From contig JAKFUJ010000402.1 of NCBI GenBank assembly GCA_021732805.1, positions 1 through 5,183 on the forward strand: DNA of 5,183 bases. Direction: 5' to 3'. The notes below the pieces were generated by a model, which was not told where the DNA came from, searched no databases, and saw only the letters and a program-made list of their open reading frames with translations. The DNA comes from Betaproteobacteria bacterium. Its GTDB lineage: Bacteria; Pseudomonadota; Gammaproteobacteria; Burkholderiales; SG8-41. Shown piece by piece: positions 1 to 4,761 of this stretch. Made by a program: the position numbers and the translations under genes. How positions within the stretch are numbered: the stretch's first letter is position 1; each line of letters opens with the position of its first letter.

Positions 1-231
1 GTTGTTGCTGACCATCAGCGGCAGGTTGAGTTGTCTGCAGCGTTCTTCGGTCAACGTCAGACAGATCAGGCCGCGGCCGTATCGCGCCATGAAATTGATG
101 GTCTCCGCCGTCGCAAATTCCGCGGCGAGCACCAGATCTCCCTCGTTCTCGCGGTCTTCCTCGTCGACAAGGATCACCATGCGCCCGGCGCGCATGTCGG
201 CGATGATGTCGGCGGTGGAACTGATGGCCAT
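1..231 (-). CDS. ribBA: 3,4-dihydroxy-2-butanone 4-phosphate synthase, N-terminal part (probably bifunctional RibBA), truncated by window edge
   Basis: Only the first 77 residues are visible; the gene continues beyond position 1. They match the N-terminus of DHBP synthase, which converts ribulose 5-phosphate to formate and the four-carbon unit used for lumazine synthesis in the cytoplasm. The acidic active-site signature DEEDRENEGDL lies at residues 23-33, followed by NFMARYGRGLICLTLT (46-61) and RCRQLNLPLMV (64-74). The wording of these blocks is that of proteobacterial RibBA proteins, which carry a GTP cyclohydrolase II-like second domain. That domain lies outside the window, so a single-domain RibB is not excluded. 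The ATG at 231-229 is chosen because MAISSTADII aligns with known N-termini. A weak AGGT (on the minus strand) lies about 10 bases upstream. It starts 46 bp after the ribE stop, on the same strand, as the next gene of the riboflavin operon. Confidence 0.93.
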   Translation of the reverse strand, partial: MAISSTADIIADMRAGRMVILVDEEDRENEGDLVLAAEFATAETINFMARYGRGLICLTLTEERCRQLNLPLMVSNN

Positions 232-277
232 GTCGTCTTTACCTGATTTCACTGTTTTTCCGCTTCACATTTCCGCT

Positions 278-868
278 TTACTTTCCCGCTTCATGCAGGC
301 GCTCAACATACCGCGCCAGCAAATCCACCTCAAGATTGACCTTCACACCCGGCTTGAGGTTCTGCAATGTGCTTGCACCCAGCGTGTGCGCGATCAGATT
401 CACTTCAAACGTATCGCCCTCGACCATATTCACCGTCAGGCTGACACCATCCACCGCCACCGAACCCTTGCGGGCGATGTAGCGCGCAATCGCCGGTGCT
501 GCGGCAATCACGAGGCGGCGATTATCCCCTACAGCGTCAAAGCGCGATACCGTTCCGGTGCCATCCACATGGCCGGTCATCAGATGACCGCCCAGCCGGT
601 CAGCCAGACGCAGCGCTTTTTCGAGGTTGACCGCCGCGCCCTGCGCAAAACAGGCGACTGTGCCCAGCGTCGCCTGCGACACCTCGGCCTCAAATCCACT
701 GTTGTCGAAGGCCACCACGGTCAGACACACGCCGCTGACGGCGATGCTGTCGCCCAAAGCGACATCTGACATATCCAGTCCGTTGCCCGCGATGCGCAAC
801 CGCACGCCACCCGGCGCAGGTACCACCGCCTCAATGTGGCCAACGGCCGCAACGATACCGGTAAACAT
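278..868 (-). CDS. ribE: Riboflavin synthase alpha chain
   Basis: This 196-residue protein catalyses the last step of riboflavin synthesis, the dismutation of two 6,7-dimethyl-8-ribityllumazine molecules into riboflavin and a pyrimidinedione. It shows the internal duplication typical of the family: barrel 1 with GDSIAVSGVCLTV (residues 39-51), barrel 2 with KGSVAVDGVSLTV (134-146). The N-terminus MFTGIV is invariant in the family and fixes the start; Phe2, Ser41 and Cys48 are all present. GGHLMTGHVDGTG (93-105) and NLEVDLLARYVERL (178-191, with Asp182) are further signatures. Its length is slightly below the roughly 200-215 residues usual for the family and all blocks are present. Its ATG shares its A with the last base of the ribD stop codon (TAATG), which suggests translational coupling. 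An AGG inside the ribD 3' end is the only visible ribosome-binding site. E. coli nomenclature also calls this gene ribC. Confidence 0.97.
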   Translation of the reverse strand: MFTGIVAAVGHIEAVVPAPGGVRLRIAGNGLDMSDVALGDSIAVSGVCLTVVAFDNSGFEAEVSQATLGTVACFAQGAAVNLEKALRLADRLGGHLMTGHVDGTGTVSRFDAVGDNRRLVIAAAPAIARYIARKGSVAVDGVSLTVNMVEGDTFEVNLIAHTLGASTLQNLKPGVKVNLEVDLLARYVERLHEAGK

Positions 869-1953
869 TATTTACTCAGCCTAGCCAGCACGCGCACATC
901 GTCGCCAAGCTGCCGGATATCGGTGATTTTCAGCTGATGCCGGCCGGCCAGGTTTTCCAGTGGCGGCAGATGGAACATGCCTTTGGCGGTATCGCCCAGT
1001 ATGCACGGCGCCATGTAGATCAGCAGTTCATCGACCAGCCCTTCGGCGAGCAATGATCCATTTAACTTGTACCCGGCCTCGACATGGATTTCATTGCAGC
1101 CGCGGCGCGCCAGTTCCTGCAGCAGCGCCGGCAGTTCCACCTTGCCGTCATGATTGGGCAGCACCACGACTTCGGCGCCCCGCGCGCGCAAGGCCACACT
1201 GCGCGGCACATCGGCGCCGGCGGCGGCGATCAGCGTGCCCGGCCCCAGCACGTTCGCCTTCAGCGGCGTCTGCATCCTGCTGTCTACCACCACCCGCATC
1301 GGCTGACGGCTGGTCATCACGTCGCGCACCGTCAGTTGCGGATTGTCATCCTTGACCGTGCCAACACCCGTCAGCACCGCGCAGGCGCGGGCGCGCCAGG
1401 CATGGCCGTCGCGGCGCGCCTCGGCACCGGTGATCCACTGGCTCTGGCCGTTGGCCAGCGCAGTGCGACCGTCAAGGCTGGCTGCGATTTTCATGCGCAC
1501 CCAGGGTGTGCCGCGGGTCATGCGCGCAATAAAACCGATGTTCAGTTCACGCGCTTCCATTTCCATCAGGCCGACATCGACCTGGATGCCGGCGGCGCGC
1601 AACTGGTCAAAACCCTTGCCGGCGGTTTGCGGATTCGGGTCCTGCATCGCAGCCACCACCCGCGCCGGTTTGGCCTTGATCAGCGCATCAACACAGGGCG
1701 GCGTGCGTCCGTGGTGGGCACAGGGTTCCAGCGTCACATACACCGTGGCGCCGGCGGCCTTGCTGCGCGCATGCTGGAGCGCAATCGGTTCGGCATGCGC
1801 GGCGCCGGCCTTTTCATGCCAGCCTTCGCCGACCACCTTGTTGTTCTTGACGATCGCACAACCGACGCGCGGATTCGGCGTGGTCGTATAGAGGCCGCGC
1901 GCCGCGAGTTCCAGCGCATAAGCCATGTGGCGGTAATCGTCGGGTGTAAACAT
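868..1953 (-). CDS. ribD: Bifunctional diaminohydroxyphosphoribosylaminopyrimidine deaminase / 5-amino-6-(5-phosphoribosylamino)uracil reductase
   Basis: This 361-residue enzyme carries out steps two and three of riboflavin synthesis: zinc-dependent deamination, then NADPH-dependent reduction of the ribose side chain. The deaminase domain (about 1-145) has TTTPNPRVGCAIV, the HAE catalytic motif at 53-55 and the zinc cysteines Cys78 and Cys87 in TLEPCAHHGRTPPC. The reductase domain (about 146-361) has KIAASLDGRTA (155-165), SQWITG (171-176) and VEAGYKLNGSLLAEGLVDEL (291-310). HAEP replaces the HAEV of E. coli, a tolerated variant. The start at 1953-1951 gives MFTPDDYRHMAYALELA, which matches the N-terminal helix of homologues. 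The same frame stays open upstream to an ATG at 1995, but that ATG lies inside the repeat element, so it is not preferred. No clear Shine-Dalgarno precedes 1953; the repeat element ends 9 bases upstream of the ATG. The stop codon overlaps the ribE start by one base. Confidence 0.96.
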   Translation of the reverse strand: MFTPDDYRHMAYALELAARGLYTTTPNPRVGCAIVKNNKVVGEGWHEKAGAAHAEPIALQHARSKAAGATVYVTLEPCAHHGRTPPCVDALIKAKPARVVAAMQDPNPQTAGKGFDQLRAAGIQVDVGLMEMEARELNIGFIARMTRGTPWVRMKIAASLDGRTALANGQSQWITGAEARRDGHAWRARACAVLTGVGTVKDDNPQLTVRDVMTSRQPMRVVVDSRMQTPLKANVLGPGTLIAAAGADVPRSVALRARGAEVVVLPNHDGKVELPALLQELARRGCNEIHVEAGYKLNGSLLAEGLVDELLIYMAPCILGDTAKGMFHLPPLENLAGRHQLKITDIRQLGDDVRVLARLSK

Positions 1954-1962
1954 GGGTAACTT

Positions 1963-2109
1963 AGAGCGCGTAACAAAATGAAAATCTTCCCTCATCCCAA
2001 CCCTTCCCCCGGAGGGGGAAGGGCTTTACTTCCCTCTCCCTCCGGGAGAGGGACTGAGGGTGAGGGAGTGCTGGGTATCCATGCTCCATCCATTTTGTTA
2101 GGCGCTCTT
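1963..2109. mobile_element. MITE-like non-coding element between nrdR and ribD
   Basis: The ends form an 18-bp inverted repeat: AGAGCGCGTAACAAAATG at 1963-1980 faces CATTTTGTTAGGCGCTCT at 2091-2108, identical at 17 of 18 positions. There is no transposase or credible ORF between them, so any movement would need an enzyme supplied elsewhere. A 4-bp direct repeat ACTT flanks the element at 1959-1962 and 2110-2113 if one extra base is allowed at the right end. An alternative 8-bp direct repeat, GTAACTTA, lies at 1956-1963 and 2116-2123. The interior holds two strong hairpins, listed separately. The combination of short length, inverted ends, candidate target duplication and lack of coding sequence is what defines a miniature inverted-repeat element. 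I cannot assign it to a parent insertion-sequence family by eye. It occupies nearly the whole gap between two genes that otherwise appear to form one operon. Confidence 0.6.
1989..2066. repeat. Cloverleaf-like double-hairpin dispersed repeat (CCCTCWCCC...GAGGG type)
   Basis: Two hairpins stand side by side. CCCTTCCCCC (2001-2010) pairs with GGGGGAAGGG (2014-2023) across a 3-base loop. TCCCTCTCCC (2031-2040) pairs with GGGAGAGGGA (2044-2053), also across 3 bases. An outer stem pairs CCCTCATCCC (1989-1998) with GGGTGAGGG (2058-2066), with one bulged base, closing a three-way structure. Sequences of this CCCTCTCCC-GGGAGAGGG appearance are common dispersed intergenic repeats in many proteobacteria; that is from general knowledge, not a search. 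In RNA from either strand the hairpins would be very stable. Neither is followed by a T run on either strand, so this is not an ordinary Rho-independent terminator. Confidence 0.75.
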
Positions 2110-2120
2110 ACTTGCGTAAC

Positions 2121-2582
2121 TTACTTGCGACCCGGCTTGCGCACTTCCTTGATGGCGTCGGTGAAATCATCAACGCCCTGGAAGCTGCGATAGACCGATG
2201 CAAAACGGATGTAGGCCACTTCGTCGAGCTTTTTCAGTTCGCGCATCACCATTTCGCCGACGCGCCGCGCCTGTATTTCGCGCTCTCCCAGCGACAGCAA
2301 TTCATTGGTCAGCGTGCCGATGGCCTCGTCAACCAGCGGCGTCGGCACCGGCCGCTTGTGCAATGCGCGCATGAAACTGGTGCGCAGCTTGGCCAGATCG
2401 AATTCGGCGCGGCTGCCGTCCTGCTTGACCACCTGCGGCATGCGCAGTTCGACGGTTTCGTAGGTGGTAAAACGTTTGCTGCAGGCGACGCACTTGCGCC
2501 GTCGGCGTATGGTGTCCCCGTCATCGCTCTCGCGCGAGTCGATGACCTGGGTTTCATCCGATTGGCAGAAAGGACACTTCAT
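2121..2582 (-). CDS. nrdR: Transcriptional repressor NrdR
   Basis: This 153-residue cytoplasmic regulator represses ribonucleotide reductase operons by binding NrdR boxes when its ATP-cone domain is loaded with (d)ATP. The N-terminal zinc ribbon has Cys3, Cys6, Cys31 and Cys34 (MKCPFC ... RRRRKCVAC), with the basic linker IRRRRKC typical of the DNA-binding half. The ATP-cone begins near residue 49 (PQVVKQDG) and ends with the VAYIRFASVYRSF block at about 121-133. Length and motifs are standard for the family. MKCPFC at the N-terminus is near invariant, which fixes the start at 2582-2580. No Shine-Dalgarno is visible in the bases just upstream; a large inverted repeat ends 19 bases before the ATG. 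It lies 91 bp downstream of glyA and upstream of ribD, a placement common in betaproteobacteria. The last codons (CGC AAG TAA on the minus strand) are repeated 13 bp further on, next to the mobile-element end. Confidence 0.98.
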   Translation of the reverse strand: MKCPFCQSDETQVIDSRESDDGDTIRRRRKCVACSKRFTTYETVELRMPQVVKQDGSRAEFDLAKLRTSFMRALHKRPVPTPLVDEAIGTLTNELLSLGEREIQARRVGEMVMRELKKLDEVAYIRFASVYRSFQGVDDFTDAIKEVRKPGRK

Positions 2583-2590
2583 GAGGGCAA

Positions 2591-2618
2591 TGATGAGTGA
2601 TGAGTGATGAATGATGAA
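2591..2618. repeat. Tandem heptamer repeat TGATGAR, four copies
   Basis: Four exact-length copies run head to tail: TGATGAG, TGATGAG, TGATGAA, TGATGAA (2591-2597, 2598-2604, 2605-2611, 2612-2618). Copies in the opposite orientation (CTCATCA, TTCATCA) occur at 2652-2665, and these create the long inverted repeat listed next. The array lies just upstream of the nrdR start codon on the minus strand. Confidence 0.85.
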
Positions 2619-2668
2619 CTGGATTCAAAACCAAAAGCTTCAAGGATTTCGCTCATCATTCATCACTC
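2602..2668. repeat. Perfect 16-bp inverted repeat in the glyA-nrdR intergenic gap
   Basis: GAGTGATGAATGATGA at 2602-2617 is exactly repeated as its reverse complement at 2653-2668, separated by 35 bases. In the glyA-nrdR transcript this would fold into a long AU-rich stem that begins 5 bases after the glyA stop codon. It is not followed by a T run on the minus strand, so it does not look like a classical Rho-independent terminator. It could instead protect the glyA 3' end, act as an RNase processing site, or reduce read-through into nrdR. Those roles are inference. Confidence 0.85.
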
Positions 2669-2673
2669 CGCGC

Positions 2674-3930
2674 TCATCGCTGTCCGGCGTAGACCGGAAA
2701 TTTGTCGCACAGCGCCTGCACTTCGGCGCGCACACGGTTGTTCACCGCTTCATCCTGCGGTGCATCGAGCACATCGGCAATCAGATGTCCGAGTTTCTCG
2801 GCTTCGTGTTCCCTGAACCCGCGCGTGGTCATCGCCGGCGAACCGATGCGCACACCGCTGGTCACCGTTGGGGTGCGGGTGTCGTTGGGCACCGAATTCT
2901 TGTTGACCGTCATGTGCGCGCGGCCCAGCGCCTGCTCGGCTTCCAGACCGGTCACCGGCTTCTCACGCAGATCGAGCAGGAACAGATGGCAATCGGTGCG
3001 TCCGGAAACGATGCGGTAGCTGCGCTCCTGGAGCACTTTCGCCATCACCCGCGCATTGTCGAGCACCTGCTGCTGATACTGACGGAAGTCTTTCGACATC
3101 GCTTCCTTCAGCGCCACCGCCTTGGCGGCAATGACGTGCATCAGCGGTCCGCCCTGCGAACCCGGGAACACGGCGGAATTCAGCACCTTCTCATGCCGTG
3201 CATCGGCAAGGATCAAGCCGCCGCGCGGACCGCGCAGCGTCTTGTGCGTGGTCGTGGTCACAAAATCGGCGATGCCCACCGGGCTTGGATACAGGCCGGC
3301 GGCAACCAGTCCGGCGTAATGCGCCATGTCGGCCATCAGCAATGCACCAACATCATCGGCAATCTTGCGGAACTGTTTCCAGTCGATGACCAGCGAATAC
3401 GCTGAAGCCCCGGCGACAATCAGCTTGGGCTTGCGCACTTTGGCAAGCTCAGCGACTTCGTCGTAATCAATGGCCTGCGTTTCCGGGTTCAGACCGTACG
3501 ACACCGCGCTGTAGTACTTGCCGCTGATGTTGACCTTGGAACCGTGTGTCAGGTGGCCACCATCGGACAAGCGCATGCCGAGTATCGTGTCTCCCGGCTG
3601 CAGCGTCGCGAGAAACACGGCGGCATTGGCCTGCGCACCGGAATGCGGTTGCACGTTGGCATACGTGGCCTTGAACAGTTCCTTGGCGCGATCGATCGCG
3701 AGCTGCTCGGCAATATCGACGTATTCGCAACCGCCGTAATAACGCTTGCCGGGATAACCCTCGGCGTATTTGTTGGTCAGCACCGAACCCTGCGCAGCCA
3801 ATACCGCCGGACTCGCATAGTTTTCCGAGGCGATCAGTTCGATATGGTCTTCCTGACGCTGCGCTTCCTGCTGCACGGCGCGGAAAATTTCGGGATCGGT
3901 GGTTTCCAGGGTGTTGGTGAAAATGGTCAT
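2674..3930 (-). CDS. glyA: Serine hydroxymethyltransferase
   Basis: This 418-residue PLP enzyme interconverts serine plus tetrahydrofolate with glycine plus 5,10-methylene-tetrahydrofolate, the main cytoplasmic source of one-carbon units. The PLP lysine is Lys230 in TTTTHKTLRGPRGG (225-238). Other signatures are IELIASENYAS (30-40), the glycine/tyrosine-rich KYAEGYPGKRYYGG (54-67), QPHSGAQANAAVF (94-106), GGHLTHGSKVN (124-134) and the cofactor-binding DMAHYAGLVAAG (201-212, with Asp201 and His204). The C-terminal domain includes SGVRIGSPAMTTRGF. Length equals the bacterial standard (417 in E. coli), and the gene is intact. The start at 3930-3928 matches the usual MTIF-type N-terminus. No purine-rich Shine-Dalgarno precedes it. 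It is the first gene of the leftward cluster, so a promoter should lie in the 114 bp shared with the divergent TRAP genes. Confidence 0.99.
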   Translation of the reverse strand: MTIFTNTLETTDPEIFRAVQQEAQRQEDHIELIASENYASPAVLAAQGSVLTNKYAEGYPGKRYYGGCEYVDIAEQLAIDRAKELFKATYANVQPHSGAQANAAVFLATLQPGDTILGMRLSDGGHLTHGSKVNISGKYYSAVSYGLNPETQAIDYDEVAELAKVRKPKLIVAGASAYSLVIDWKQFRKIADDVGALLMADMAHYAGLVAAGLYPSPVGIADFVTTTTHKTLRGPRGGLILADARHEKVLNSAVFPGSQGGPLMHVIAAKAVALKEAMSKDFRQYQQQVLDNARVMAKVLQERSYRIVSGRTDCHLFLLDLREKPVTGLEAEQALGRAHMTVNKNSVPNDTRTPTVTSGVRIGSPAMTTRGFREHEAEKLGHLIADVLDAPQDEAVNNRVRAEVQALCDKFPVYAGQR

Positions 3931-4044
3931 GGGCGGAGGCTGTTCGGTGCTGCCGGCGGGTTACCGGCTGGGGGAGGCGATTTTATCATGCGAAACAGCG
4001 TGTTCCCCTTATCATGTCGCCTTGGGGAGGGAGCAATCCGCATC
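3931..4044. promoter_or_regulatory. Divergent intergenic region between glyA and the TRAP transporter genes
   Basis: This 114-bp stretch separates two outward-reading genes, so it should hold promoters for both. I cannot point to convincing -35/-10 pairs. Visible structure includes an 8-bp direct repeat TTATCATG at 3983-3990 and 4009-4016, which flanks a short palindrome AACA-GCG-TGTT at 3994-4004, a possible operator. A 5-bp stem GCCGG/CCGGC (3952-3956 and 3964-3968) lies in the probable glyA leader. No riboswitch fold typical of glycine or SAM classes was recognised. Confidence 0.4.
4024..4033 (+). promoter_or_regulatory. Ribosome binding site that decides the dctQ-type start
   Basis: The purine run GGGGAGGGAG lies 11 bases before the ATG at 4045. 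It supports that start over the in-frame ATG at 3988, which has no comparable sequence upstream and would add 19 residues (MRNSVFPLSCRLGEGAIRI) with no family resemblance. Confidence 0.6.
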
Positions 4045-4587
4045 ATGAAACTGCTGCTGGCGCTGTCACGCGCCATCGACATGCTCAACGAATATGCCGG
4101 ACGCGGCGCCTGCTGGCTGGTGCTGCTGTGCATACTCATCAGCGCCGGCAATGCCGTTGCCCGTTACGGCTTCAACCTGAGCTCCAACGGTTTCCTCGAA
4201 ATCCAGTGGTACCTGTACACGCTGGTGTTCCTCGGCGCCGCCGGTTACACGCTGAAACACGACGCCCATGTGCGCATCGACCTCATCTCCGGCCGGCTGT
4301 CGCCGCGCGCACAGGCGTGGATCGACATCTTCGGCCATGTGTTCATGCTGCTGCCGGTGTGCGCGATCATGCTCTGGTTCGGCTGGAGCGCATTTCTGGA
4401 GTCGTACCGCATCAATGAAATTTCCACCGATGCCGGCGGCCTGCTGCGCTGGCCGATCAAACTGGCCATCCCTGCCGCCTTTGCGCTGCTGATCCTGCAA
4501 GGCGTTTCGGAAACCATCAAGAGGTTCGCCTCCCTCGACAAACCGCCGCACCCGGTTTCCGCCGGAACCGACAGCGCGGATCATTGA
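4045..4587 (+). CDS. TRAP transporter small permease subunit (DctQ family, mannitol/chloroaromatic-type)
   Basis: This 180-residue inner-membrane protein is the small (Q) subunit of a TRAP transporter, a secondary importer that uses an ion gradient together with a periplasmic binding protein. Four hydrophobic segments are visible, at about residues 20-41, 52-72, 93-117 and 138-156, the usual DctQ topology. The blocks SSNGFLEIQWYLY (46-58), VFLGAAGYTLKHDAHVRIDL (61-80) and LRWPIKLAIPAAFALLILQG (134-153) are those of the subgroup related to FcbT2 and to 'mannitol/chloroaromatic' TRAP systems, rather than the classical C4-dicarboxylate DctQ. This assignment is from memory of the family, and the substrate is not known; anions such as 2-oxo or aromatic acids are possible. 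The tail after 163 is polar and variable. It is divergent from glyA. The large subunit follows, but after 174 bp of repeat-bearing DNA, whereas Q and M genes usually abut or overlap. Confidence 0.92.
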   Translation: MKLLLALSRAIDMLNEYAGRGACWLVLLCILISAGNAVARYGFNLSSNGFLEIQWYLYTLVFLGAAGYTLKHDAHVRIDLISGRLSPRAQAWIDIFGHVFMLLPVCAIMLWFGWSAFLESYRINEISTDAGGLLRWPIKLAIPAAFALLILQGVSETIKRFASLDKPPHPVSAGTDSADH

Positions 4588-4589
4588 CC

Positions 4590-4761
4590 ATGTCCATCAG
4601 ACCCAAACACCCCACGAACGTCATACCGGCGCGCCCCGAAGGAAGTCCCCTTGGGGGGCAAGCCGGTATCCAGAAGCGTTGGCACCCGACGCCGCAACAT
4701 TCCTGGACTCCGGCTTGCGCCGGAGTGACGAAAAATTTCCGGATGATCCGGTAGACACAAC
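4590..4761. other. Repeat-bearing spacer between the two TRAP permease genes
   Basis: The spacer carries the dispersed repeat (4619-4730) followed by a 13-bp palindrome CCGGAT-G-ATCCGG at 4739-4751, about 10 bases before the large-subunit ATG. No strong Shine-Dalgarno is seen there; GGTAG at 4750-4754 is the nearest purine-rich stretch. I see no real gene in it. Confidence 0.6.
4619..4730. repeat. Dispersed double-hairpin repeat (CGTCATACCGGC...GCCGGAGTGACG type)
   Basis: The ends CGTCA (4619-4623) and TGACG (4726-4730) are complementary. Inside, ATACCGGC (4623-4630) pairs with GCCGGTAT (4662-4669) around an imperfect inner hairpin (CCCCGAAGG ... CCCCTTGGGG). TCCAG (4669-4673) pairs with CTGGA (4703-4707). 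ACTCCGGC (4707-4714) pairs with GCCGGAGT (4719-4726) across a TTGC loop. Repeats with the pattern GTCATNCCGGC...GCCGGNATCCAG...CTGGANTCCGGC...GCCGGANTGACG are very common intergenic repeats in proteobacteria (general knowledge, not searched). The ORF through it translates to the tell-tale TPACAGVTKNF string often mis-annotated as a protein. It is unrelated in sequence to the repeat at 1989-2066. Confidence 0.82.

Noticed and set aside
232..277. Possible FMN riboswitch before ribBA
   Set aside because: The spacer is only 46 bp and lacks the conserved multi-stem core, so no room for an RFN element.
2..769. 255-codon open frame on the plus strand across ribBA and ribE
   Set aside because: It is antisense to two clearly recognised riboflavin genes, its translation is Arg/His/Ser-rich with no family resemblance, and GC-rich coding DNA commonly leaves the opposite strand open.
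1084..1959. 291-codon open frame on the plus strand opposite ribD
   Set aside because: It is a shadow of ribD; its composition is histidine/arginine/alanine-rich and no motif is recognisable.
1954..1995. Alternative ribD start at 1995 adding 14 residues (MREDFHFVTRSKLP)
   Set aside because: The extension is encoded by the inserted repeat element and has no counterpart in RibD proteins, although it is in frame and not strictly excluded.
1978..2193. 71-codon plus-strand ORF (HPNPSPGGG...SPSGRGTEGEG)
   Set aside because: It is a translation of the hairpin repeat, a familiar spurious product type.
2611..3405. 264-codon open frame on the plus strand opposite glyA
   Set aside because: It starts in the heptamer repeat and runs antisense to the conserved glyA sequence; low-complexity His/Arg-rich product.
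3544..4044. Long 5' extension of the TRAP small-subunit frame (to a 347-residue protein)
   Set aside because: The extension is antisense to glyA and unlike DctQ proteins; the start at 4045 has a good ribosome-binding site and gives the normal family length.
4066..4584. 172-codon minus-strand ORF opposite the TRAP small subunit
   Set aside because: Shadow of a recognised membrane protein gene; no motif.
4707..4740. Hairpin plus A/T stretch as a terminator after the TRAP small subunit
   Set aside because: The stem is followed on the plus strand by GACGAAAAATTT rather than a T run, and it is part of a dispersed repeat within a transporter operon.
4590..4754. 54-codon plus-strand ORF directly after the TRAP small subunit (TGACCATG)
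   Set aside because: It is a translation through the dispersed repeat; it contains the characteristic spurious string TPACAGVTKNF and has no ribosome-binding site of note.
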